Made by a program: the position numbers and the translations under genes | The notes under the pieces: model-generated | Seen by the model: the letters and a program-made list of their open reading frames with translations, nothing else | Databases searched by the model: none | What the model was told of the DNA's origin: nothing | Shown: positions 13,201 to 28,200 of the stretch, piece by piece | Layout of the letters: the number at the start of each line of letters is the position of its first letter | Position numbering within the stretch: position 1 is the stretch's first letter | DNA from: Paragonimus westermani | Taxonomy: Eukaryota > Platyhelminthes > Trematoda > Plagiorchiida > Troglotrematidae | DNA length: 64,000 nt | Direction of reading: 5' to 3' | NCBI GenBank assembly: GCA_008508345.1 | Contig: QNGE01001021.1 | Span: 83,389 to 147,388, forward strand

Positions 13201-16200
13201 CGTAAGGGAGCATCATCCAAAATGGTTTAGAAGCAGGGTAAGAAAATCAATAACTAGCGCTATCGTAGAACATCTGGCAGACACAGGTCACAAGGTGAAC
13301 CCTAGTCAGTCTTTTCGTGTCATATATAGGACGTTTAAACGGTAGCCAAGGCCAACAGAAAGTCGCAAAGCAACGAAGACTGAAGCGATAGCCATCCGAC
13401 AACGTGATTCTCTGCGATCTTATCATGAGTTCATACAAGCTTGTGGCCTCTTCTGGTCCATCACGAACGCACATCTCACGTACCCTGAGTTAACACTGGC
13501 AGACTGTCCACATCACCCTATTAGTGGATAGGACTCATTTGGTTGCTTTCTCATTGTTCAACTGTAACATGTTGATGATAAATTCCTTGCCAACTTGGTC
13601 TTATTTTGCACTTACGAGTTTACGATCACTAGAAAAATAACAAAACAAAACGGGCATGTACAACAAAATGGACCGAGTCTAAGTGGTTGCTCAAAAGGCA
13701 CGACAGTGTTTAACAGTGTGCCACCACCTGTAACTGTCTGCCGTATGATCAACCTGTGTCCATGGCTAAGAAGCACGGGGAGGTGTCTCCATGTAACACA
13801 ATGTCTCTTTTTGTGTTGAAATGTGGTGTTCGAAAATGTAGAGATCATGGGGTGCGCACTGTTGCAGCAGTCTTCCACCACTGTTGTGCCCGAACACCAA
13901 ACACCTCCCCGTCTGGAGAAAAGCAATCAAGTTGAGCATTCAAATCGTTTGCCAGTATGATGATGTCTGAGTGTTTAGTTTGCTTCAAAAGGGCAACGAG
14001 GACGCCGTAAGACACATCTTTGGTAACATCCGAAGAGCTGTCTGTCGGATCGTACGCCGATATAACGAAAGCACAACGCTTTCCAGACTTGCGTTGACAG
14101 ACTGTAAGCAAGGTATTGATGTGAGAGCGCGGAAGCGACTGCTCACTAGGATCCAATCGGGTAAACATTGTTCTGTTCTGGAACTCAGTGTGATTCCCAC
14201 TCCAGCTTGACCACGAGACTTAGCCTCGGCATCACTACAGATCTTAAGAGAGAATTGCATGGAATGACAATTATCCAGACTTGAAAGAGTACTTGCCAGA
14301 GCAACCAACTTGTCGGAGAATGCCGACCCTGAAGGAGTCAATGCTTACCAGCTGCCTTGGCTTTAGAAAAGAATTATCATCCAAGGGCACAAAGCAGTCA
14401 GGAAACTTGGAGGATAAAACAGAGGGAGAAAGTCGTAATGGTAGAATGATCTTACTGTTCGGAGAATGATAGCTCCTGATACCCCTAGGTCGTTTATGCC
14501 AGAGAAGGGGGTTGATTTGAGGTACCTCATTCCGATTCTCCGACTAAAAAGTCTGACCCATGAGGCAAAAGATTACAGGGTTTTCTTGAGGGGGCCCTAC
14601 TCGGAACCAGTGACTCAAGTGGTAGCGAGGGGCTTACCTAGTCTGAGGGCGTAATGAATAGCACACGAATGTCTGCTTCTGAACACCGCTGTGCACATTG
14701 GTTGTATTTGATGCCACACCAGGTTTTTGGATTACACGAGACGTTTTTCGATCATATTGGGTAATACGCCGGCGATCACACTCAACAGTTGGGCAATCGG
14801 AGTACTCTTTTGGTTGAGGGTATCTTTTCTCCTGATTTGGAAGGTAGTAATGCTGCAACCATAAAAATAGTCCTGCTGTATGCCCGTGCCTCACTACCAA
14901 AATACTCTTACACGGTCAGTAGTGTGACATGCAAACTTATGAGTGCATCTGCTTTTCATCTGACTGATTCACTTTACCTTATCTGACAAGGTTACACTCG
15001 GAAGGACCGAAGTTCTAGTCAGCATAGTCCTCCGGGTCGATGCAGTGCTCAAGCCTGACCGCCGCGTCAGGATAGCTTTAAAACCACAAACTCACCTGGA
15101 CGCGAAGCCGAGAACCAGACGAACTTTGACGCGATATTGAACGATCATCCCAAGGCTCTCCTTCTGTTGCGGGTTACAAACGCTGAAAAACCACCAAAAA
15201 AGCAACAATTACAGCACAGTGAACAACGTGTAACTCAAGCTACTAATATACCTCTAACCGGCGTTCCAACAGGCCTGAAACTAATGGACAATTTGAATAT
15301 TTCGATTCTGAGTTCGAATCACAATTTCCAAGAGAATTTTTTACCGGGACTGAGTGAATTTTTTGCACCTCCTGAGATTTCCCGTTTTGAATTATCTTGC
15401 TTGCATTTTGAGATCGAACGTGTTCCTCTATCTTTGATCAAATCATCGACCGATCAATAAAACAGGGTTGAAATTGGATGCCAATTTCACTAAATTCTGA
15501 TCCCAAAGTGGCACAGCGTTCTTCTTATTTTTTAGATGGCCAAAAACATTCCGATGGACCTATTCGGATAGTCGCATTTACCTCATTGAGTTTGCTCAAG
15601 TCTGCCAATGTTTTGCCGACTGATAACTCACAAAGGTGTTTCAAAAACAATCAAAGCACGTTGACAATACCCGTACGCCTCAGTTTATTTGTTTTTATCA
15701 GAACTTAAGGAGATGATTCAAATTGATTAGCACAGCATGTGAATGAAAGCTCTAGGATGAGCATGGAAGGCACTCATATTCAGCTAAAGATTGAAAGGTA
15801 GCACCAGACGTAGATGCATGCTTGCTCTGGGTGCACAAGTGACGTTTGAGATGTGTTTGCTCTCTTTTATACATAAGTGCTACAGGGTAATTTGGATGGA
15901 CTTCAAGGATCTTGGAACAGATCTTCTGTTAGGTGAAATGACTACCAGTGGTCAGCATGCCAACGATAACGCTTTGCAAGTGTATAGACCTTGTTGTGCA
16001 TCTAAATGAATAGACTGACTTGTACGGCATGTACGTGTGAAATGCTGTTAAACGAGCCAGTCGATTATGAACACATACTCGTTGTTACAACCAAGTCACC
16101 TGACACCAATGACTGGTTCATCAACCAGAGGGGCATCAGTGCATCCAGCTCTAATGCTTCTCAAGTGGTATCCATAAGTACAGCAAGGTCATGTACTGGA

Positions 16201-19200
16201 TTCGCAAATCTATGACGAAGCACAGTCACCATCCTTATCAAAGACAGCAACATATTCGTGGTTTACACCGATGCCCAACTATCACACAACCAAACAGAGA
16301 AGAAACAAGCTCTAAGTAGGACACAGAAAAAATAAAAGGTATCGAACCTAAAACATTAAAACACTAAAACAACCAATGCAAAGTGGTTGTGTCCTGCCAA
16401 CAGAAACAAGTAAATTGTAAATGAGAGTCAGACGATATCAACACGACAGTAAAGCACAATTATGGGTTTAATTGACAAGGAAAGGTGACAATGTGTATGT
16501 ACAGTCGATCTTGCATTCTCACTTTTTACTAGTGTCTGATTATAACTGACGGGATTAATACTCGTGAGTGCCGATCGAAAAGAAAACACAGACAAGTACG
16601 CGATACCTAAACGAATGAAAACCTAAACCAGACACTAGCCTGGTCTAACAGTTCAGTATCGTAGTAAACGAGGTCGATGATGGTGTTCTGTTACAAGTTG
16701 CATTTTGTGATATACGAGCTACAGAGGGAGAAAATAACCAAGGGGAGAGGACAGAGAACTCACATAGTAGATGAGGCTAGATTAGTATCTTCGTGTTTCA
16801 GTTTACCGTCCAAAGCCAGACCGCGCTTGTGCCGATTATTGGCCAACAGCGGTCGAAGTTTGTAAACTTTGCACCAACCGGTCTGGCTCGGAAGGATAGG
16901 GAAAGACTCTCTACGATTGGGACGACCAATGCGAATCAAGAGCGAAGTGGTGGAGGGAAGTACATAAAGTGGCCATGTAATTTGATTGAAAAAAGTGTCA
17001 ACAAGCACAACAATGATTTGCATACAAGTAGTAGGAAACGGAAAACAGACAGAAGCAATTGACCGATGAAATTACAGAACATAAATATGACAGAGTAATA
17101 TAACGCGAGAGGAATCACACAAAAACGTCAGTAATTTGTCCTACAATTCGTAAACCAGGCATATATAACGCGGTCAAGTTCGCTTCCTAAATCAACTCTG
17201 CTAGACAACTGTCACAAAGTTAATCCCAAAATCAGTTTATGTGATAACAATTGTTAAAAGATGCTGACCACATACTCAAAAACCAAGACAATTGAACTGA
17301 ACTCTGATTAACCAGAGGGCTTTCCTCCAAGTTTCAATTACCCCCAAATATTGAGGCAAGGTCAGCAAAGAAAAGTGTGAGAGCAATTAGAATGGTAGAG
17401 AAGACCAATAAACCGATCATGTTTCCAAAGGGCGGGCAGCTGAAAGATCACCGGATGCGTTCACAAAATCCGATGAAATTGAACATGTTCTGATCAATAA
17501 GACTAGCGGTGCGCAGCAAATGTCAACTGGGCAAGTGTGCACTGGTCAGCGTAAACATAGGTGCTACGTTTGAATGTCGGAAATCACTTCACAAATTGAA
17601 TGCCACGGATTCCAGACAGTAACTGTGGCATACATTTTGGTGAGTAGCCGAATTGCCACACACAGTAGGTAATAATGGTCCAGTCGCGGAATCAAGCATC
17701 GTCTGTCAACCCGATCCGGTCAAGCCTAGCTGAATGATCATAAACTGAGCGGAACGAAGGCAGTCACCTAGGTACTCTGTTGTCAACAGAAGCGCTAGTG
17801 CATCGGGATTGAAAAACTAACCGAGACTGATCAAGCATCACTTAGGCGCCGTACCGAAACTGACAGACGGCGTCATTGCAGATAGTCGGAAGGAGACAAA
17901 GTGGCTTGGTGGATAGAGTTTTGGACCAGCACGTGACTATTATTTGAACGAAACAAGCTTACATTATAAACGCCTTATGGGGGGAAAGATGATGGCAGTC
18001 TTCGCATGAAGCGTTGTTGATTCGGGAGAAAAAAATGACCAATGAGAACAACGATCCAGTAAGTGTGGCTAACGTCTGCATCTTACTCGAAAAAAAACGG
18101 TGCACCGTTTGAAGGTATGCGCGCATAGATCTAGACGGTCCCGACAAAGATCACGACTACGTGAGTGCGATGACACCAGACCTGAAGAACAGTAATGAGG
18201 TTACGGTCGTGTGTCCTAGTTCCAGTAGTTCTCTCCAAATAGTATACAGTCTGTAATAAATGTTATCAGATCAGTTCGATTCATTCTGACCATTACATGT
18301 CGCACTAATTCAGTATGCCTTTGTTGTACAAACGTGAAAGGTTCGAAAAACTCTGCTATAGAGAATACACGTATCAAAATGCATCAGTCACTCTTGACAA
18401 ATCTGTGTGGATGGTTAACGAAGAATTTTGAAAAACAGGCCTAGGATAATCCAGTAAATCGGCTCATACTCGAAATTTGTTTCTCCTCACAAGTTATCTA
18501 ATAATGTAGCTATAGCTAACGTTTCGCTCTCATTGGAACTGATCAGCAGTGCATATCCTTTGCCACGACCGGGACTAGAGCACCGATCACGCTTTCATAA
18601 GGTAACCGTGTTCACCACTGTACCATTGGTCGCATATTACGCACGACTGAATTATCATACATGAACGCTCAGCCACTTTCGCCTCGAGGGGAGACAGTAA
18701 CTATCCTGTTAACTCCAATTGTTGACCCATCGACTAGGAATTCTCTCTAAGTTAAAACCAGAGAAATCATCAACTTGTTGAACGGTATTTTATTGCTGAT
18801 AAGCAGTAGGTTGTCATAGTTTTTCATATATATGAAAAACCAAAATCGTCCAGCACTCTAGTCCCGGTCAGAGCAATGATATGTACTACTGACGAGCTTT
18901 CATGAAAGCGAAACTCAAGTCTGATGCTTCTATTCGAAAGGGTCCAACTGGGAAATCTATGGAAACGCTACGGCTGCGATCAATTGTGGGTGATGATCAG
19001 CCTACAAAAAAAAACTAGAATCCCCCACTACTCATCACTAAAGCTAGCTTCTTGGGTTAGCGAAGCGACAATCCTTCGTTCTGAATAATCGACACGCCCT
19101 GATGGACTGTGATGGAAAAATAATGAGAAATTATTGAGATTCCTAAGTAAACTTATCTCTGGCTTGACTTGCTAGCTGGCGTCAGACTTATACAAAGTGG

Positions 19201-22200
19201 ATTACTGTAGACCTGATTATATAACACCCAATGTGATTGCGTGCATTTCTACTGGCTGATAGTATCTCTCTGAAGTATATCACCTGTATGTTATACGTTT
19301 GCGATCGGTCAGAATAAAATAAACGCTAGCATTTCGTAGAATTTATTATCGTCCCGTTTTGATGAATTCGACCAACTGAAGTACCTGTTCCTTGTGGTAA
19401 GTGTACTTGTAGTCGATCAGTTAGAAGCTTCCGCTCATTACAGGAAGGTCGGGATTTTTACCACTGCAACTCCTACCAATAATCCCGAACAAATGTGAAA
19501 CAGATCGTGCATTCTGTGAAAAGTAGATCACCCGGCGGCGGCAGGAAATGAATGTTAAACAGTTGCATGACTCATAGATAAGGACGGTGTTTCAGCATAC
19601 ATTTACTGGTCGGTTGGAAGACATTCGCGCACACTACTCTTGACAGTGTTTGGCAACATCTCAAGAGATAGATCACGTCAACGACCATCAAGAGATTTGT
19701 ACTTAGCGCCAGAAACGCCCGAATTGGTTCAAAAACAACATAGTTATCGCCAGTTTGATACCAGAGAAGAATGCATTTGTTTTTTCCACAATAGACTCAA
19801 GCAACAAAGACAAAAAACCACGTTGCGCAACGTGTGTCGTCAACTCGCCGAACGACATCACGGAAACAACGAAGTCTGATGGAAGAAGCAACGTAAATTG
19901 ATACAGAGCTATGGTGAGTGTCGATAACACAAGCAGTTCTGTGACACGTTTACGATGAATTTTGATCTAACTATTCAGTCTACTAAAGCACTGAGTGACA
20001 AGGTGTTGGATCGGAATCGGACAGTCTAGTGCTTACAATCCCAAGCACTCACGCGCCCTGACTTATGCCAGATAAGTTATGCAGCAAAGTAACGTGCGCA
20101 ACTGCTCACCTACTCGTCAGTTGGTTATTGATCGTTTGACTGTGTTCTTTTTCTCTTCTATGCCTGTACCACTTTGAATCGATCAAGACACTCTGCACTT
20201 GGTGGCTAACCAACTCCTGTTCCCCTTACCCGAGCGGGGTGATTCAACACAAGAATTCACTCTTTACGTGCACTCAACCGGATGGCATTACGACAGTCTA
20301 GTGCAACCACTTTGGTAGCCAAGGTAACCGGCGACTATTGATTAGGTTACCATGATTAGCGTGCTACCATAAGATGCCAAGGCTTCAACTGATCTCATCA
20401 TAGATTTACCAGAGATACAGACAGTTATTGGATAACTGATAAACTGAAAAGCTCCAGGTGTATATGAGGTGTCAGAGGACATCTGGAGCAAGGCGGTCCA
20501 CTATTGAACGTGCTTCACTCCAATTGGTTCACTTCATCTGGGAGCAGAAAGTAGGCTCACGTGAGTTCAATGATGCCTTTGTCGTCAGCAGTGATGTTAG
20601 TACTGCAAAAACTGAAGTGAGCGCCGTGCCCATTATCCAAACGTGCTCTGCTTTGTTGTCTTGACCAAAAGATCATTTAAAGGTTACCCACAATGACATG
20701 GGTTGCCTAATAGCTGTGATGCAAGTATACAAGAAACTTACAGTCTTTCTTGATAGCCCGGACGATAAAACGGAAATCCGAGAAAATTGGATGATCAATC
20801 TGGCAGGTTAGTAAATCCACTTTGACGTGAGGAAAGTGGCCCGATTTTCAGTGCAATTAGGTGAAAGTTATGGATTCCATTAGATAAATATGTGAGGACG
20901 TCCACGACGAGTTCAAGTTCACTTACCCATTGATATGGCAGGTTGTGTGATGAGACAATAATGAACGAAGAGTAACTAACAGCTAGCACGCAATTTCAAA
21001 TCTGAGGCAGGACGACTGTGTGTATTTCGGTGTACGTAATGTACAATACATCATACTGGTTTGAACCACTTCACAAGCACGCATCTTTAGTCTTGACGCC
21101 AAATATAGAACAGTCACCTGCACAATATCGTCCGTGTGTGGTTAACCGATTTACGAAATAGGGACTTTGTTTTTCTACAGGAGTACTTAACATCACACAG
21201 GCATATAGCTGTAGTCTTTCGAAGGGCAACTGGTTATTATGAGCAGTAAATAATCTTGAGTCAAAGTACTAAATCATCTTTCCAAATAGGGCAGTTTTTA
21301 TAGTGTCTATGTGTGCTTTCGACTAATGATCAGTTACTTTCGTTCACAGCGATGTCAGCAGCAACAGTTGTACAAGACCAGCTGTAAAACACCCGTGAAA
21401 ACCATCGCTATCTATTCTGGGTAACATTCACGAAAGAGAAGTTCACATTTACGGGAGGCCCGTCTGACAGCGTTCATACATTGATTGTCTTGGGACGATA
21501 TGATTTCGTTCTACTACTGATGGTTCAGGCCCATCTGACCGCCGAATTCCAATTGTTGGCAAACACACAGATAGTACTGATATCAGTACATGTGTGCGCC
21601 GTACAGTCCGATCAATGTACCAAACCTCGTCTCGACCAAATGTGCGTGTCGAATTGGAGCTAACAACTGTGGACGTAATCGGGGCCGGAAAGCGTACACT
21701 AGTTCACCTAAGCAAAGTCCAAACGAACATGAAACCATAAGCGAATCCAGTCTCAATACTAAGAAAGGTAATATCGCAGTCATTGTTGAACCGTCATAAG
21801 CATGCTGGTTGGACAGAATGACCATAGGATTAGAGATTGAGAATGTCATGTGACTGTCAGATTCTGGATAAGTGCCCTCAACACACAACGGGGTACATAT
21901 AAATAAACCAGCCAAAAATACCCGTTAAGCAATGAAGACCACCTTAGACCAAATGAAACCCAGACTATCAATGACGGAAGAATCAGGTATAGAATACGGA
22001 ATAGAGTGATCAACGAGTAAATCGACGGAAGATGATGACAGCGCGGAAGTACGCAGAAGAAAACAACGACAAACAGACAACGGTGCGCAAACGAGTGGAA
22101 CGCCACTTACTCCATTTCCAGCTCATCAACAGTGCAATGGTAGCGATTATTGTTGTGCAGGCACAGTTCGGTACATTGCCGTACTGTATGCGGCACGTCG

Positions 22201-25200
22201 AATCCCAGTAGCATGCGCGCGCACCCCACACAAGCACAGGCACACCCAATGACCAGTTTGCGTGTGTGGTGGGTGAATGGGATGAATGCGCAAAATCATG
22301 CACACATGCGTGCGACAACCGGAGTGCGAAGTGGGGTGACAGCGAGCGTGAACACATACGTACACACAGCGGTGTGATATGATGGGGAGGAGGAGACAAA
22401 CAGAAAGAAGGATAGGTGTGAAGGTACACCCGCAAAACTATCTAGTACACACCACGTTATGGGTATTAGTAGTGAAGACCAGTGGACAGATAGTGAGTTA
22501 CTGCCTCAACGTACACGACGTTCGGTACCTATACGCAAGACGTTTCAGTGCTGATTAGGTGGCGTGGTTCGTTCGGTTGCCTGAGAGAATTGAGATGTCA
22601 TTGCGGAAAGTTGTAAAAGAAGATCAATTGTTTCGTAGAAGTGAATCGGACGTTTCCGTTCCACTTCATCAAATCACAGGATGAAAAACCAGCGCGCGCG
22701 CACGCACGCCTACAGGTTTCTCGGCTCAAACTGCCACCGATTCTTAGAACAATTGACAGGATACTAAATACAAGAATGAAAAATCGGCAAGTCAACAATT
22801 CTACAAAGCTGAACTACGATGTACCGTCTGATCAGTTTATCGACAGCTAAAAGACAAACTACAAGTATTAGATTGTTCTCACGTTGTGGCTTAACCAAGG
22901 ATTTACTTGATAATTGGCTGGATGGCTTGTAAATGTGTCCACATCGTCAGATCAGCGTAATCCTACTATTGAATACGAGCGAAGCCATGTTAGGGCTACG
23001 TAGTGACATGGTAAATACACTACAGGAGCAGCTTGTGGGTAGAGTAGGCTGAATGTTCAATGGGTTCAGGTTTATCGGTCTCTGTTGAACTTGTCTACTC
23101 GAATGTGTCAATCGATCGATCAGTTGCCCTGACGTTCAACCACGCATTCACTTAATCTTCGGTATGTCGTGTCCATGTAAGCGACAATGATTGTAAGTGA
23201 ACTGGTAAAGAGTACGAAGTACAGATTTGTTGTTATAAGACCTCCTTGCGTAGTTAAGCAATTGGATACGTACGTCTCAACATCGGCTGTAGCTTACGGT
23301 GTAGAGAATTATACGGTTATCTTTGTATCGAAAGTTAAGAAGGACCATTTCCTTTCTAGATGTTCAACAGTGTTAACATTACTTTGAACATCAATAAACT
23401 TCCGCAAATGGTCGTTCGGTAACGTCTTACTAACGATTTTTCACTCGTTGCAATTAGGCGGTTGTTAAGAGAAAATGAAACGTTAGCATCCCGGAATACA
23501 CTTTCTTGCACAGTCCTTAAAATCTTACAAACGCGAACACCCCCTTCAGTGTACAAAGATGTTACGTCTGAGAGTGTTTTGAAACAGCAGTGCCCACGAA
23601 TGTGCAACCCTCAATCCAGTAAGAGGCACCCGTTAAAGTTACATAAAAATTTTCACAGCCCACAACCACATTATAGTCTGACCGCTTTATGATGACACGG
23701 AACAATATAACATACACGTTAGTAGTATGTGGCGCGAGTAGGATCGACTGTGCATTTGTATCACTACGGTTATCGACCGATAAATCAGAACAATCGAAAA
23801 CAAGCTAACGGACCGTGATGGTGCTCAGACAAAATAACAGAGAGGACGGTAGTCAGAGACAACATTTACATGCAGTCTCCGCGTGGGTGGACCGAGTTTC
23901 CGGGCGGCAGGACAAAACGGAACAGACTAAAGCGTTGTATATTTGGCCCTTAGTCTTGACTCGAAATCATTATAAAGCCTGGGAAGGAGTTTAGAAATGT
24001 TATATATGACATAGGTAGAAAGTAAACAAGAAAACGGAGACTGTTGAATACGGACTGTAAACAGAAACTTCGTCATTATAGATGACGTAGAAAGATCTCA
24101 ACTAATTGGCATAGTTCCTCGAAATTCCACTATGGAAGGGGGTATTAACTGTTCAATAATTCCATAACAGTTGGCTAAACAGGGGAGTGCCGATACTCTA
24201 GCGTTTGTCTTCAGGTATAAATGGAGGTTTGAAACAATGTTTTTCACTGATAACCTTGCAAAACCAACTGCTGCTCTTGTACTCAAACCAGAAGTTTGTC
24301 TGTTCCCTCCGGTCTAAAAAGTTGTACCATGGAACATCTATTTTAAAATCTATGGAATCATAGTCATAGGATGCAACGTATTGCGAAACGTGAATCGATC
24401 TCACAAAGGATGATGCCAGTTGCGTGATAAGAACTTGCATAGCCTGACAACACATCACTGAGCACAATCCGTAGTAGTATACAGTGTCGTTTTTAATGCG
24501 ATCCACATATCACCCACTTGTGTACAGTTTGAGTAGACAGAATCAGGACATATGACGAGCTCTTTATAGTGCAAATTACCAAGGTAGTCCATCAGTTACT
24601 TTTTCAAATGCATAAACCACCGAAAGAGCAAAAGAAAGATTGCACAAATACCAAAACCAGGATACAAACAGGTACACGAACAGAATTCAACCGTAGTTCC
24701 GCCTATCGGTTGCAACACAAAGGCGACATTGAACACTGTCGTACAATTATCCAACGTTTAGAATATGCACGTAAGATTGCTTTAAATGTACCGTACCGAT
24801 AAATTTCGACCGTCATTGTTGATGACATTATGCACATAAGGATGGGTGGATATGCATAAATTCAGATAGTGTGAAATCTAAGTGAGTTTTCGATTAGAAT
24901 AAAGACAGAAAACCGGAATATGACTATAGGTCTAGCATCAAATTTTAGACAAGTCGATTAAGGAACTATCAATACACATAGTGTTGATCTAAAGACACGA
25001 TGACTAGTCGAAATTTACCGGCGGGGAATACCTCGGTTAAGTCAATGTGCGTATTCTAAATTCATCCACAGTACACTCGTCTTAAATTCCTACGTGAGAC
25101 GATTGTCGCTTTTTATAGTAGTAAGCACTGTCCGGTTAGGCTTAAACAGAAGTGGTAGAAGGGGTAGAATACACGAGCAAAAGACTAGTGGTTGGCAATG

Positions 25201-28200
25201 AAAACCACAGACGGATTATGCAGCCAACAAATGCTTGACGTCATCTACGAAACCGATGCAGTCGAACGGCTCAACAATGAAATCAATAGGAGTGGGGGTT
25301 AAGGCAATCACGGTTGAGCCAACCTAGTCAAAACACACAGCGCCTGATTCGTTAGTCCGTACAGATGTGAGAGTTATGATCACTGGAGTATACCTGCAGA
25401 AAATTGCAATCTGTTTCACAACTGAGCAAGCAAGTCATTCATGTGTGCAACCCACCTCAAAAAAACAACTTTTATGTCCGAAAGAATTATTCTAGACTAC
25501 ATTGACGACTTGAAAACAAACGGAAGTAAAAGCAGTCATTAGTAGACTGAAAGCTGTAAATCAAGGCTACTGGCTTGTGCATAAACTACCATCGATCTGA
25601 AAACGTTATATATCAGATAGCAGTAATCGGGTTCAGTGATATAAATGTTGTTTTTTTCAATAGCACACCTATGCATGGAATAACGAAGAAAAAGAGAACG
25701 ACGCAATGAAAATCGTGTGGAATCTGTCTTACTTTTGCACAATGCTTAGCTGTTTGTTTGTGATCACATGTTAATAATCATCTGTAAGTAATCTGATCCT
25801 TAAGCATTCTTTCTCTCTATCACTCCTTATTGGTATACACAGTGGATGTTGCATAAATGTTACACAACACTACAAAGGAAAATCCAACACACGGAGAGTT
25901 ATATACTTTGACTGTAAGTCTTCTTTCTTTAGCACTACCAATGAACAGTTTTTAGGATAGAATAATAACCTAAATTAACAGATTTCGACAGTTTTGAAGT
26001 TTAACACCAAAGGTGCAAACGAACACAACTGAACTGCATCTATCTTTAAAGTGGGACGAATAAAGCGGTAAACAACAAGCGGCAATCTAAACGAGACATT
26101 CGTGCCGAGGGAAATAAGATATGGGTACAGAGTATACGGAAGTGTGCACGAGTGCGGCGTGAACCGGTAGTCAATCCAAACTTGGCTACGCGCACAGCTG
26201 GCGTGCATGTGAAATCCAAGTAACTAACACTAAGCCTTAATCTGGCGTAATGGAGAAGCACGTCACACAATGAGTAAGTAAAGCAAGACTGAGAGCTCTG
26301 GAAAAAAAACCCACTGAATTGACGGTAAGAACCTTGCCGCAAAACGGCAAGTAGAAAGCAGACATTGTCAGTCATGACGGTATTGTGGTAAGTCAGAAGG
26401 ACTACAGAAAGCCAAGTGCAAATTTGAGTCTGAAAAGTAATTCACACAAATGCCGAACCCCTACAACGGCAACGACCTCCATCTGAATGAACACGTAACC
26501 TGTCGGGTAACAGGACTGGATAAAAGCGATTATCGGGTGACTAAGGTCGAAAGAATGCACATTCTATCGTTCTTTTGACTACCAAGAAAAACTTATCCAA
26601 TGGGTACTTGAAAAATAATTTCACTGTTAACGTGTGGGCTAGAAACGCACCAGTTCTGACTTAAGATGTTAGAAAAGCTGCCCTTCATTCGACTGCTTTA
26701 AATGTTTCCGGGGAAGGTCGCAGTGTAAAGGATTCCTGACGGAGCATGCAAGCAAAAATGTGCTGGGATGGTTGTGCACCTTTACAAAAGTAATATGAGA
26801 AGCACGCGAAAACTGTTCTGAAGAGCTACCATTTCACTGTTAAAAGCTTACGGAGGTCCAAAAAGATGAGTGGGACTTGTCAAGAACAGTAAGATCAATA
26901 CAACGTGTACGAATATTCGAACTACCTGTGACTATACGTCAGTCACTACCGGTAATTTTTCGACGAGTTTTGGTCTACTTAGACATCCGATTAACTCGCA
27001 ACAATATTGAACATTTATGTGGTGTAAAAAAAACGCATGTCTGATGGGCACAACTCGCTACCCAAAAGGAACCAAATGCTACAACCGGGAACTCCTATGA
27101 GCCACCATGTAATCATGCCTACAATGACGGTTCAACTACTTCACACGTGGGTTTATCTGCGCACCAGTGCAAACGAATGTGCCTGCTGGTATTACCAACG
27201 CACCGAGACTCGTGGATACTTTGCACAACTCTCAACGAACTTTATTTGAGCGAGTTGACGATTTTGCGTAAGAAGCTACGAGCCGACGAGGTTGCTCAAA
27301 TTAAAAGGAATTTGGTCACCACTTTCGATGGGTATACGCCAATGATCGGTTAGTTTCCAACTGTGTCGGGGTCGTTGTTCACTATTATGTTTCATAGAGT
27401 AAACTTAATACAAGTGTCATGTATCTACGAGCGAAAAGCTGTAATTCCCTTCACCCACACATAGAAACTCTAGAAGATGCTTAAGCACCGTATTCCACAC
27501 ACGACTACCCCTGATTCACTTGAAAGCGTTTCACTTTGAAACAGCCTAACGGGAATGGGTGTGTGCTTCAGATATATGTCAATTTCTTTGAAGTTATCTA
27601 TCATCAGATCTTGTGGTAGAGTAGAGCTCACAGTAGTATGTAGCCTAACCCTAACACTTCAAATAAGGTGAGAAAAGGTTGTCCGGTTAATCCTTTTTTA
27701 AGTAATTCCGTATCAAATGATATGCTCAACTGCTGTGATCCAGTGTGTACGTAGAGGTGAAGAAACGAACCAACCTACTAGCAGTCATAGCCCAAAACAC
27801 ACGAACAAGATTGTCCTAATCTCCGAAGCATCACAACGACAACAAAGCATTCTCAATAGACTTTTTGGTCTGTCAGTTAGGTATAATATGACGTGTAGTA
27901 GAACTGACAAGAACCTACGATTGTTCTCACAATCCACGATGAGCTACTGTAGACTAAGCAAGAAGTACATCCATCATACAGCCTGAGTGAACGTTATTGA
28001 AATGTTTGACTGTAACACAAACAGCGTGGCTAAAACAAGTACAAAGTCACATGCTAACGTAATAGGTCAAGATGAGACCGTTATGATCTGTCCTTTCGAT
28101 AAATATGGAGGGAGTAGTCAACAACAAAAATTAAAGGCGATATTCGAATGCAAATCGTTGAATCCTTATTCCTTATTCTTGAATAGGTCACCATGAGAAA

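Noticed and set aside
17895..17960. tRNA-like A box (gtggcttggtggatagag)
   Set aside because: No matching B box at the proper distance and no body or tail.
22010..22435. 141-codon minus-strand open frame rich in Cys and His
   Set aside because: It overlaps the diverged arrestin exon in the wrong frame, in a CA/TG-rich stretch. Low-complexity composition explains its openness.
27640..27665. Telomere-like ctaaccctaacac
   Set aside because: Only about two repeat units; chance occurrence.
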